14,543 nt of DNA from Planctomycetota bacterium (GTDB taxonomy: Bacteria; Planctomycetota; Phycisphaerae; WQYP01): assembly GCA_021780285.1 (NCBI GenBank), contig JAJXZA010000135.1, forward strand, positions 1 through 14,543. Reading direction: 5' to 3'. Positions 1-7,021 of the stretch are shown here, one piece after another. A model generated the notes under the pieces. The model was not told where the DNA came from, made no database searches, and was given only the letters and a program-made list of their open reading frames with translations. The translations under genes were made by a program, and so were the position numbers. Within the stretch, counting starts at the first letter, position 1. Every line of letters begins with the position of its first letter.

Positions 1-295
1 TGGAAGCCTCCATGCATAGGGCGACAATACCACCGGGCGATCCATCACCCAGGCTTATATTACTTCTTATCGGATTTTTCAGGCATCGCACTACGGAAGA
101 TGCAGTTTTTCACCGACGACAGTATAGTTGGCGCTCCTCAAGGGTTCTTCTGCATTTGTGCGGGGGCTTTGACCAAAGGTGTACAGGGGCCGGGCTGAAG
201 GTACCCCGCCGCCGCTGAACGAACCAGCCACGCTTGGCTTGCTGGGCCTCGGCGGCCTTGGCCTGCTGCTTGGCAAACGCCGCAAGAATGCCTGA
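1..295 (+). pseudogene. 3' end of a PEP-CTERM protein gene, apparently frameshifted (5' partial)
   Basis: The frame ending at TGA 293-295 encodes a textbook PEP-CTERM-type tail: N-E-P-A-T-L-G-L-L at 218-244, then a Leu/Gly-rich membrane stretch to 274, then the basic cluster K-R-R-K (275-286) and a stop. In known families this tail directs an exported protein to exosortase-dependent processing at the envelope. This frame is closed upstream by TGA at 170-172, so the tail alone is too short to be a gene. A different frame is open from base 1 to TGA 196-198 and overlaps the tail frame at 173-195. The simplest reading is one gene entering from the left whose reading frame shifts within about 173-195, by mutation, assembly error or recoding. 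The terminator at 365-397 fits a transcript ending here. The tail is convincing; the identity of the upstream frame is inference. Confidence 0.45.
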
Positions 296-636
296 TCGAA
301 GTTGCCATACAAGGTGCAACTTGGCGGAAAGATTCTGCTGCAGGTATGAGTCTGAAAATTCCAGGGCCGGTCTGCCAAAGTGCAGATCGGCCTTTTTATC
401 ATCACAAACTCCGCGCCGCCCTTCGCGGTGCTCGCGGCGGCTTGTGTGATACTCTTTCAAAACAAGGCCATATCAGGACGGTAGGGGATTGCACAAATCT
501 CGTCTCGCGGCCTGCAGCCTGCGCTGCGTCCGCTTCTTCCCTTCGGTAGCGGCCCCAAAAAATCAATGGCTTGCGGCAAAAATCTGCGATACAATTTTTG
601 TGCCGGCGGTGGCGCCCGGCTTTAGCAGGAGGCACT
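296..636. other. Intergenic region between the PEP-CTERM fragment and the IspD-like gene
   Basis: Apart from the terminator at 365-397 I see no gene here. Short open frames on both strands have no recognisable motifs and no ribosome binding sites. A TACAAT hexamer at 590-595 lies 41 nt before the next start and could be a -10 element, but no good -35 sits 16-18 nt upstream (TGGCTT at 567-572 is poor). The strong ribosome binding site AGGAGG at 627-632 belongs to the next gene. Confidence 0.5.
365..397 (+). terminator. Intrinsic terminator after the PEP-CTERM gene
   Basis: An 11-bp stem (365-375 with 382-392, one G-U pair) closes a 6-nt loop and is followed directly by TTTTT at 393-397. It lies 70 nt after the stop of the PEP-CTERM frame on the same strand, so it most likely ends that transcript. 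Confidence 0.8.
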
Positions 637-1386
637 ATGGCTAAGATGGCGGTTTTATTTGTGATGACGGCGCCCCCTTGGGCGGCTAAAGACAGCGGCA
701 GGCCGTTTATGAAGCTCGATAATCGCGAGGTGTTTATGCGAACGATCGAGATTTATGCCAATCGCGACCAGGTCGAGCAGCGGCTTTTGTGCCTGCTGCC
801 CGATGAGCTTTCGCGCGTGCAGCAAAAATATGGCGCCCATCTGGGCTTTCAGGGGGTATCGGTAGCCACCGGCGGGCCAGATTGGTTCGGCGCCGTTGCC
901 CGCGGACTCGAAAAACTCAAGCCTGAAATTGACCTGGTCATGGTTCACGATGCGAGTTGTCCTGCGGTGCCTTACACCCTGCTTGATGCGATGGAGCAGG
1001 CCATTACCAACGCGCCGGCCGTTGCCCCGGTATTGGCCCTGAGTAATGCCCTGGTGCGCGTGAAGGGCGGTGCTTTGGATGCCGGTTTCGAAGCTGCGGG
1101 CCTGCAACAATTGCAATCGCCGCAGCTTTTTCAGAGATCAGCGCTAGAGCAGGCCTACGCCCAGCGAAGCGCGCTGCTTGCAGGTACAAGCCGAAGTGGA
1201 CCGGTGTTTGATGATGCAACACTGCTGCGCGCCGCCGGCAAGAAAGTGACGGTTGTCGCCGGTTCGCCATTTAACGTACGCGCCGAAAGCGAAGAAACCC
1301 TGCGCGTGGTAAGCGATATGGTCAAGCATCTGCCCAAGCCGCGCAGCAAAGCGCCGCTTACGCCGTTTGACGAAGCCCAGTGGTAA
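637..1386 (+). CDS. ispD: IspD-family protein (MEP cytidylyltransferase homologue), probably catalytically degenerate
   Basis: This 249-aa protein has the overall plan of IspD, the cytosolic enzyme that joins CTP and methylerythritol phosphate in the non-mevalonate isoprenoid pathway. Landmarks are V-H-D-A at 103-106, Q-S-P-Q at 160-163, D-D-A at 192-194 and the final N-V motif at 213-214; the length is close to normal IspD (about 230-240 aa). Many conserved positions differ. The N-terminal glycine-rich nucleotide loop is replaced by T-A-P-P-W-A-A-K. VHDAARP has become VHDASCP. The Asp-Thr before the dimer arm is S-N-A. The Arg before the QTPQ motif is absent. The Lys of the N-x-K-x-T motif is Arg215. 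It may therefore be a non-catalytic paralogue, a divergent nucleotidyltransferase, or an IspD with unusual chemistry. ATG 637 is chosen because AGGAGG (627-632) precedes it by 4 nt; an upstream in-frame start at 571 lacks such a site. No operon partner is evident. Confidence 0.72.
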   Translation: MAKMAVLFVMTAPPWAAKDSGRPFMKLDNREVFMRTIEIYANRDQVEQRLLCLLPDELSRVQQKYGAHLGFQGVSVATGGPDWFGAVARGLEKLKPEIDLVMVHDASCPAVPYTLLDAMEQAITNAPAVAPVLALSNALVRVKGGALDAGFEAAGLQQLQSPQLFQRSALEQAYAQRSALLAGTSRSGPVFDDATLLRAAGKKVTVVAGSPFNVRAESEETLRVVSDMVKHLPKPRSKAPLTPFDEAQW

Positions 1387-1542
1387 CGGTGAGCAAGTGT
1401 GCCGATGCGGTCGCTCTGCTGCGGTGTTGCGGCTTGTGGTGTAGGCTTATAGCCTGCCCGGTCCGTTGCGAACGCTTAGGCTCGAAGCAGTGTTGCCCGC
1501 GGGTAATGGACATTGCAAAAGCTGCCTGGTTGAATGGATTGA

Positions 1543-2640
1543 ATGCAACGAGTTCTGTTTTTAATAACCGACCTTGACCTTGGCGGCAGCCCGCTGGTGG
1601 TGCATGCCGTCGCGTGCGGGCTTAAGGCCACGGGGCGCTGGCAGCCGACGGTGGTGTCCATTCGTTCGCCGGGCGTGGTGGGGCGCTGGCTGCGCCATGC
1701 CAATGTCGAAGTATCGAGCCTGCACGCCCGCAGCCGCACCGATCCACAGGTGTTCACGCGCTGGCTTTCGTTAATGGACCGGGTAGCGCCGCATGTGGTC
1801 GTAAGCGTTCTGCTGCACGCCAATGCGGTGGCGACCGCCTGCGCGCCGTTTGGGCCGCGCTGCGTGTATTTGCAGTCCATCCATACGCTGCAGGCCGAGC
1901 CTCGCTGGCATTGGCAACTTCAGGGATTGTTAAGCGGCCGCTGCGAAGGCATTATCGCGCCATGCAAGGCCATTCTCGATAAAATTTCGGAGTTTGGCCA
2001 ATTTGTAAACGGCTTTGTCATACCCAACGGCATAGATGCCCAGCGCTTCAGCCGGGCCGAGCCAATGCCGGCGGCCGAGTGCCCGTGGCCGGCCGATGCT
2101 CAGGTGGTGGGGTATGTGGGGCGGTTCGACCCGGTTAAACGGTTGCCCCTGCTTATAGATGAAGCGGCATGGCTTATACGCAGCGACAACCACCGCTGGG
2201 AAAAACTGCATCTAGCGCTGGTGGGCTACGGCGAGCAGGAGGCCGCGCTGCGGCGGCGGGCGCGCGAACAGGGCATTGCCTCGCGCGTCTGGTTTATCGG
2301 CGCAACAGCCACACCCGAGCGCTGGTACCCGCGGTTTGATGTGCTGGCCATGCCCTCGCTGGCGGAAGGCTTTGGCCTCACAGTCGCCGAGGCCATGGCA
2401 TCGGGCAGGTCGGTGCTCGCCTTCGATTCGCCGGCAATGCGGCAGATAATTGAGCACGATAAAAGCGGCTGGCTGCTTGCTGCGCAGCAGCCCCACGGCA
2501 TGGCATGGGGACTTGCCCGGCTGCTCGACGATGCCGACCTTCGCCGCAGGTTGGGGGCGCAGGGCGCCCACCGCGTGAGCCGGCACTTCAGCGACCAGGC
2601 GATGATTCAAGCGTACGTGCGACTGCTGGAGAGCTTTTAG
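1543..2640 (+). CDS. GT-B glycosyltransferase, family 4 type
   Basis: This 365-aa protein is a retaining GT-B glycosyltransferase of the GT4 (glycosyl transferases group 1) type, expected to move a sugar from a nucleotide-sugar donor to a lipid or glycan acceptor at the cytoplasmic face of the membrane. The N-terminal lobe opens with a beta strand and a glycine pair (L-D-L-G-G, 11-15). The linker carries P-N-G-I-D at 161-165. The C-terminal lobe begins with V-G-Y-V-G-R-F-D-P-V-K (189-199), with R194 and K199 at the usual diphosphate-binding positions. The E-x7-E donor motif is E275-G-F-G-L-T-V-A-E283. All catalytic landmarks are present, so it should be active. The acceptor and donor cannot be told from sequence. 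The start ATG 1543 has only a weak upstream GGA, so initiation is less certain than the rest. No linked polysaccharide cluster is present. Confidence 0.87.
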   Translation: MQRVLFLITDLDLGGSPLVVHAVACGLKATGRWQPTVVSIRSPGVVGRWLRHANVEVSSLHARSRTDPQVFTRWLSLMDRVAPHVVVSVLLHANAVATACAPFGPRCVYLQSIHTLQAEPRWHWQLQGLLSGRCEGIIAPCKAILDKISEFGQFVNGFVIPNGIDAQRFSRAEPMPAAECPWPADAQVVGYVGRFDPVKRLPLLIDEAAWLIRSDNHRWEKLHLALVGYGEQEAALRRRAREQGIASRVWFIGATATPERWYPRFDVLAMPSLAEGFGLTVAEAMASGRSVLAFDSPAMRQIIEHDKSGWLLAAQQPHGMAWGLARLLDDADLRRRLGAQGAHRVSRHFSDQAMIQAYVRLLESF

Positions 2641-2663
2641 TCGCAGGCATTTTTAAATGTCAT

Positions 2664-2692
2664 TTGAACCGCCGGGCGGGTTTCTATAGCAT
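2664..2692 (+). promoter_or_regulatory. Weak candidate sigma-70-type promoter
   Basis: TTGAAC (2664-2669) and TAGCAT (2687-2692) are separated by 17 nt, each matching four of six consensus bases. They lie 57 nt before the next start codon. This is only a plausible match in a short intergenic gap. Confidence 0.22.
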
Positions 2693-2748
2693 AAGAGCGC
2701 AGTTGCGACGGCGCACTCAAAAAGTTTGAACTCAAAACTGGAGCAGGC

Positions 2749-4206
2749 ATGACTTCTGTAGGCGACGAAACCCCTATCGCGCAGCATAGCGACCGGGACC
2801 ATCTGGATACGCCGCGTAAGGCGCTTGAGATAAATCTGGACCGGCGGCGCTACGGCACCTTTGCCGAAATTGGAGCCGGGCAGGAAGTTGTCCGCTGGTT
2901 TTTTCGCGCCGGCGGGGCGTCCGGCACCATTGCCAAAAGCATGAGCGCCTACGACATGGCCGTGAGCGACGCCATCTATGGCAAATGCGAGCGCTATGTC
3001 AGCCGCTCGCGCCTGCAGAGCATGCTCGATTATGAGCATAAGCTCAACCTGAGCCGGCTGGCCGATGCCCGCGGCGATATGACCTCGTTTTTTGCCTTTG
3101 CCGACACGGTTGCCACGCGCAGTTTTGACGGAAGGCGCGAAGGCCACGGGTGGATGGGGGTGAAGTTTCAGGCGCACCCGCGCGATCAGGACAGCCAAAT
3201 TATTCTGCACCTGCGTATGCTCGACAAGGAGCAGGCCCAACAGCAGGAGGCGCTGGGCATTGTGGGAGTTAATTTGCTCTATGGGGCTTTTTTCTACCAT
3301 TACGAGCCGGAGATGCTGCTTAAGAGCCTGCTCGATAATTTATCCACCGCACGCATCGAAATAGACATGATTGAGTTTTCGGGCATTGAATTCAGGCATG
3401 TTAATAACCGCATCATGAGCCTGCGGCTGGTTGAACTGGGCCTGAGCGATGCGGCCATGTTCGGGCCTAACGGCGAAGTGCTCCAGCCGTCGGAGATGCT
3501 GCACAACAAGCCCATACTTGTGGAGCGCGGCAGCTTTCGGCCGGTGACGCAGGTGAACCTGGACATGCTTAAATGTGCCAAGGCCGCGTTCATGAAAAAC
3601 GCCGATGGCGAAGAGCCGGTGGAAGTGATGGAAATTACCATGCACAACCTGCAGGCCGACGGTGCCATTGACCTTAAAGACTTTTTGGCACGGGCGGATG
3701 TGCTCTCCGCGTGCGGCAAAACTGTGCTCATTTCAGATTACTTTGAGTTTTACCGGCTGGGGGCCTGCCTGGCACGGTACAGCCGCAAACCCATCGGTAT
3801 TGTGATGGGCGTGCCGAGCCTGATAGACCTGTTTGATGAAAAATACTATGGCGACCTCGATGGCGGCATTCTCGAATCGTTCGGGCGGTTGTTTAAAAAC
3901 GACCATAAGCTGTACATCTATCCGCTTAAAGAGCCTAAAACGGGCAAACTCATCAAGGTTGAAAACCTTGAGTTGGACGCCAAACTCCGCAAGCTTTACG
4001 GCTACCTTGTGGATCGCGGCTGCATAGAGCAGCTGGAAGGCTACGACGAACGCTACTTATCCATTTTTTCGCGCGATGTGCTTAATAAAATAAAATCAGG
4101 CGATGAAAGCTGGCAAAATATGGTGCCGCCGGTGGTGGCCGATCTTATCCGCAAGCGCAGCTACTTTGGCTACCGCGCTGCCGATCCGGCCGCTGCGCCG
4201 GGATAG
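2749..4206 (+). CDS. Conserved protein of unknown function
   Basis: This 485-aa soluble protein has no signal peptide or membrane segment. It begins, after a short variable leader, with a highly characteristic block: A-L-E-I-N-L-D at 25-31, then Y-G-T-F-A-E-I-G-A-G-Q-E, then S-M-S-A-Y-D-M. I recognise this as a widely distributed full-length family in Gram-negative bacteria that databases often label 'TonB-dependent receptor' or 'nicotinate-nucleotide adenylyltransferase'. Neither label fits: there is no beta-barrel, TonB box or plug domain, and no HxGH nucleotidyltransferase motif. The function is unknown to me. The start is supported by GGAG (2740-2743) five nt before ATG 2749. It sits directly upstream of mreD, with a hairpin at 4213-4236 between them, so co-transcription is uncertain. 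It is complete, with no frameshift. Confidence 0.85.
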   Translation: MTSVGDETPIAQHSDRDHLDTPRKALEINLDRRRYGTFAEIGAGQEVVRWFFRAGGASGTIAKSMSAYDMAVSDAIYGKCERYVSRSRLQSMLDYEHKLNLSRLADARGDMTSFFAFADTVATRSFDGRREGHGWMGVKFQAHPRDQDSQIILHLRMLDKEQAQQQEALGIVGVNLLYGAFFYHYEPEMLLKSLLDNLSTARIEIDMIEFSGIEFRHVNNRIMSLRLVELGLSDAAMFGPNGEVLQPSEMLHNKPILVERGSFRPVTQVNLDMLKCAKAAFMKNADGEEPVEVMEITMHNLQADGAIDLKDFLARADVLSACGKTVLISDYFEFYRLGACLARYSRKPIGIVMGVPSLIDLFDEKYYGDLDGGILESFGRLFKNDHKLYIYPLKEPKTGKLIKVENLELDAKLRKLYGYLVDRGCIEQLEGYDERYLSIFSRDVLNKIKSGDESWQNMVPPVVADLIRKRSYFGYRAADPAAAPG

Positions 4207-4212
4207 TTGCCC

Positions 4213-4236
4213 GCGACACGCGGCGGTATGTGTCGC
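4213..4236 (+). terminator. Post-stop hairpin, possible weak terminator
   Basis: A perfect 7-bp inverted repeat (GCGACAC at 4213-4219, GTGTCGC at 4230-4236) encloses a 10-nt loop and begins 7 nt after the preceding stop codon. No U tract follows (CTTAAC), so it is not a standard intrinsic terminator. It could end transcription with help, or stabilise a 3' end. Confidence 0.35.
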
Positions 4237-4289
4237 CTTAACTATCTGATGGGGTGAGTAATTGCCTCGTGCCCGCCTGTCGCCTGGTG

Positions 4290-4295
4290 TATACT
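4290..4295 (+). promoter_or_regulatory. mreD: Candidate -10 box placing the mRNA start at the mreD start codon
   Basis: TATACT matches the -10 consensus at five of six bases and ends 7 nt before ATG 4303. No convincing -35 is visible. A start site 6-8 nt downstream would fall on the start codon and give a leaderless message, which fits the absence of a Shine-Dalgarno sequence there. Confidence 0.35.
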
Positions 4296-4302
4296 CCTGT
4301 GT

Positions 4303-4845
4303 ATGCGCTGGTTCAGCTTTTGTATTCTGCTTTATCTGGCCGCGGCTTTGCAAATGGCGCATCTGGGCGCACTAAGCGAGCACGGCTACTTTCACGTGGA
4401 ATTTCTGCCGGTGCTGGTGGTGTTTTACGCCCTGTTTGCAGATGAATCTCGTTCGCTGCTTTGCAGCCTGATCGTCGGGCTGGTATACGACCTTACCTCG
4501 ACAAGCCTTTTGGGCACCCATATCGTTATTTTGGCACTCGTTGCCTGGGTCATCAGCCGGGTGCGCATGAGCATTTTTCGCTACAACATGATCAGTCAAA
4601 CTATTTTAACGCTGCTGGCGGTGATGTTTACGCTCTCGGCGGCGGATATTCTGGCGTGGCTGGCGCCGATGCTCATTGGTGGGCCACGACCGCCCGAAAT
4701 GTCTTTTTGGCCGACGTTGGGCGTTGTAAGCTCCACCGGCATTTATACGGCGGTGCTGGCTCCGTGGCTATTTAAATTGGCTTTTTTGATGGGGCCGCTT
4801 TTGGGGTTTGAATCAGAAAATCGCCGTCGCTGGTTTGATGGCTAA
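4303..4845 (+). CDS. mreD: Rod shape-determining membrane protein MreD
   Basis: This 180-aa protein is almost entirely hydrophobic, with about five membrane segments starting at residue 4. Its length and pattern are typical of MreD, the inner-membrane partner of MreC and the elongasome in rod-shaped bacteria. The segment from D48 (D-E-S-R-S-L-L, then G-L-V-Y-D-L-T-S) matches the conserved MreD pattern, in which an Asp follows a G-x-x-x-D loop. Position directly before PBP2 and RodA supports the call strongly, since MreD sequences themselves diverge fast. mreB and mreC, which usually precede mreD, are not in this window. The start ATG 4303 is fixed by an in-frame stop at 4255-4257 and has no Shine-Dalgarno sequence; a -10-like box lies just before it. 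Confidence 0.82.
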   Translation: MRWFSFCILLYLAAALQMAHLGALSEHGYFHVEFLPVLVVFYALFADESRSLLCSLIVGLVYDLTSTSLLGTHIVILALVAWVISRVRMSIFRYNMISQTILTLLAVMFTLSAADILAWLAPMLIGGPRPPEMSFWPTLGVVSSTGIYTAVLAPWLFKLAFLMGPLLGFESENRRRWFDG

Positions 4846-4852
4846 GTTGCAG

Positions 4853-4874
4853 GCGGGTTTTCACGGCGACCCGC
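4853..4874 (+). terminator. Post-stop hairpin after mreD
   Basis: GCGGGT (4853-4858) and ACCCGC (4869-4874) form a perfect 6-bp stem with a 10-nt loop, beginning 7 nt after the mreD stop. There is no U tract. Since mrdA follows on the same strand, it may attenuate the transcript, or mark an mRNA processing or 3'-end site. Confidence 0.3.
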
Positions 4875-4954
4875 ACCAGACTTGGCGACTTTATGCGCAG
4901 TTGGCCGCAGGCTACACTATCAGGTTAATGTAGGCGGCAAACCCTTGGAGTGCC

Positions 4955-7021
4955 ATGCTCAAACGGCGTTTAATTCTGCTTTTTGCAATCGTAGTGATGG
5001 TGGCAATTGCCATCGGAGCCCGCCTGGCAATTCTGCAGATTGTGCAGGCCAAAGAGTGGAAAGCCCGCGCCCAGAGTTTTAACTATCGCCATTTTGTCAT
5101 TCCTAGTGTTCGCGGTGAAATTATAGATGCCCGCGGCCATGTGCTGGCCGCCGAACAACCGTGCTATGACCTCGCCATTGATTACCAAGCCATGAACCGC
5201 GACGATTCCTGGATTAATCGCACCGCCATCGAGCGGCTGCGGCCGCAATATCACAATTGGCGAGCGCTTGTGGCACACCTGCCGGCTATGCGCCGTGCTA
5301 TTAATGACGATCTGGCCAAAATGCCGGCGCGCATCGCGCGGCACTGCGGCATAAGCCTGAGCGATGTTTTGGAACGCTTCGATATTATTCGCTCGCGAAT
5401 GCGGGCGCTGCGCGAAGACATCTGGACGCTCAGGTACGGCAACGACGAGGATGTTCAAGCCGATGCATCGCCCGACGCGGTAGACCTTGACATGGGCATG
5501 CACACGCGCATCAACCTTGCTGAAGCGCATACGGCACATACGATTGTGCCGGCCATACCGCCGGCCGTGGCGTTTTATTTCAAAAAACATGCCGACGAAT
5601 ACCCCGGTCTTGTGATTGTGCCCAGCACGGTGCGGCAATACCGGTATGGCAGCGTGGCGGCGCAGGTTATCGGCGCTTTGGGCCAGGTTACTCCGGACGA
5701 ACTTAAGGCGGATGCGTTCCGATTGCCGCGGCTGATTCCGGGTAAACTTGCCGACACGCCCGGCAATCTGCAGGGCTACCTGCCCGGTGATGAAACCGGC
5801 GCCTTTGGCGTGGAGTACGCCGCCGAGAAAGCCCTGCGCGGCGACCGCGGTGTAAAGCTCGTTGATTTAAGCGGCCATGAGGTTATGTCGGTGCGGCGCA
5901 ACCCCGTGCCCGGAAAAACCATTCGTTTAACGCTGGATATTAAGTTGCAGCGAGAGATTCAGCGCTCGGCGGCCGATCCTAAAACCGGGCTTTTTGATGT
6001 GGATGGCGTTGGGCATCCGGCGGCGGCGGTGGTGCTTAAGGTTCGTAACAGCCACGTTTTGGCCATGCTTTCGTTGCCGAGCTACAACCTCAATAGCTAT
6101 CATCAAGATTACGACCAACTGTTAAAAAATCCGAACTTGCCGCTGCTTAACAGGGCGGTGGCGAGTGCATATCCACCGGGCAGCACGGTCAAGCCGCTGT
6201 TGGCCGCCTGGGCGTTAAGTCACGGGGTAATTTCGCCCGAGACCATAATTGTCTGCCATGGGTATTTGTTTCCGGGGCATCCGCACCAGTTCAGGTGCTG
6301 GGCGTGGCGCACCGGCGGCCACGGCCCGCAGAATGTGGTACAGGCGATCGAGCATTCCTGCGATGTATTTTTTTATACGGTTGGAATGCGCCTGGGCTAC
6401 AACCGGTTGATCCATATTTTTAGAGCCTACGGTCTTGGCCGGTATACTGGCGTGGGCCTGCCCGAAGAAACCACCGGTTATCTGCCGCGCAAGCGGCGGG
6501 GTGAGCTTCGGGCGAGTGATCGCACCAATTCGATTTTTATGGGTATTGGGCAGGGGCCTATTGCCTTTACGCCGCTGCAAATGGCCGGTGCCTATGCAAC
6601 GCTGCTGCGCGGCGGCGTTTGGATGCCGGTAACACTCATGCGCGGCCTGCCGGCTCCGCCGCTTCAGCGGCCCAACGTGCGCATCACTTCCGCCGCTTTG
6701 GCCGAGGTGGAGGCAGGCATGAACCTTGTGGTGCACGGCGCCGGCGGCACCGCCCGTGCACTGCAAATGGCCCTGCCAGTTGCCGGTAAAACGGGTACCG
6801 CGCAGACAGCCCAAGTGCAGGTAATTAATGGCAAAAAGACCGTGGTTAAAGGCGACGATGGCTGGTTTGTTGGTTATGTGCCGGCGGAGAATCCAAAATA
6901 TGTCATTGCTGCCGTGGTCGAAATGGGTGGTGAGGGCGGCTCATCGGCGGCACTGCTGGTGCGCCAGTGTGTGCTGGCGCTCGAGACCCGTGGATATTTG
7001 CCGAAGGTGGACAAGCCTTGA
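4955..7021 (+). CDS. mrdA: Penicillin-binding protein 2, elongation transpeptidase (MrdA)
   Basis: This 688-aa class B penicillin-binding protein cross-links peptidoglycan during lateral wall growth, working with RodA in the periplasm. It has a short cytoplasmic basic end and one membrane anchor (about 5-30), then the PBP dimerisation region beginning with S-V-R-G-E-I-I-D at 51-58, and a C-terminal transpeptidase domain. All three active-site motifs are intact: S410-T-V-K413 with the nucleophile Ser410, S468-C-D470 (the SxD form usual in PBP2), and K612-T-G-T615. Length is within the PBP2 range, with a somewhat long, charged segment at about 80-195. GGAG (4947-4950) four nt before ATG 4955 supports the start. 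The stop overlaps the rodA start. It should be active and a beta-lactam target. Confidence 0.95.
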   Translation: MLKRRLILLFAIVVMVAIAIGARLAILQIVQAKEWKARAQSFNYRHFVIPSVRGEIIDARGHVLAAEQPCYDLAIDYQAMNRDDSWINRTAIERLRPQYHNWRALVAHLPAMRRAINDDLAKMPARIARHCGISLSDVLERFDIIRSRMRALREDIWTLRYGNDEDVQADASPDAVDLDMGMHTRINLAEAHTAHTIVPAIPPAVAFYFKKHADEYPGLVIVPSTVRQYRYGSVAAQVIGALGQVTPDELKADAFRLPRLIPGKLADTPGNLQGYLPGDETGAFGVEYAAEKALRGDRGVKLVDLSGHEVMSVRRNPVPGKTIRLTLDIKLQREIQRSAADPKTGLFDVDGVGHPAAAVVLKVRNSHVLAMLSLPSYNLNSYHQDYDQLLKNPNLPLLNRAVASAYPPGSTVKPLLAAWALSHGVISPETIIVCHGYLFPGHPHQFRCWAWRTGGHGPQNVVQAIEHSCDVFFYTVGMRLGYNRLIHIFRAYGLGRYTGVGLPEETTGYLPRKRRGELRASDRTNSIFMGIGQGPIAFTPLQMAGAYATLLRGGVWMPVTLMRGLPAPPLQRPNVRITSAALAEVEAGMNLVVHGAGGTARALQMALPVAGKTGTAQTAQVQVINGKKTVVKGDDGWFVGYVPAENPKYVIAAVVEMGGEGGSSAALLVRQCVLALETRGYLPKVDKP

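Noticed and set aside
402..635. Open frame on the minus strand before the IspD-like gene
   Set aside because: It is basic, low-complexity and motif-free, and it ends in the ribosome binding region of a real gene.
2666..2682. CCGC/GCGG hairpin after the glycosyltransferase gene as a terminator
   Set aside because: Only a 4-bp stem with a 3-nt loop can form and the T run is short; the stretch also overlaps a possible promoter.
2653..3300. 215-codon open frame on the minus strand
   Set aside because: It lies antisense to the conserved gene at 2749-4206, shows no known motif, and arises from GC-rich codon structure.
2749..4206. Reading the conserved protein as a TonB-dependent receptor or NadD
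   Set aside because: There is no signal peptide, plug or barrel pattern, and no HxGH motif; such labels appear to be inherited errors.
4970..5638. 222-codon open frame on the minus strand
   Set aside because: It is fully antisense to mrdA, His/Arg-rich, and without a ribosome binding site.
6215..6814. 199-codon open frame on the minus strand
   Set aside because: It is antisense to the transpeptidase domain of mrdA, whose motifs are unmistakable.
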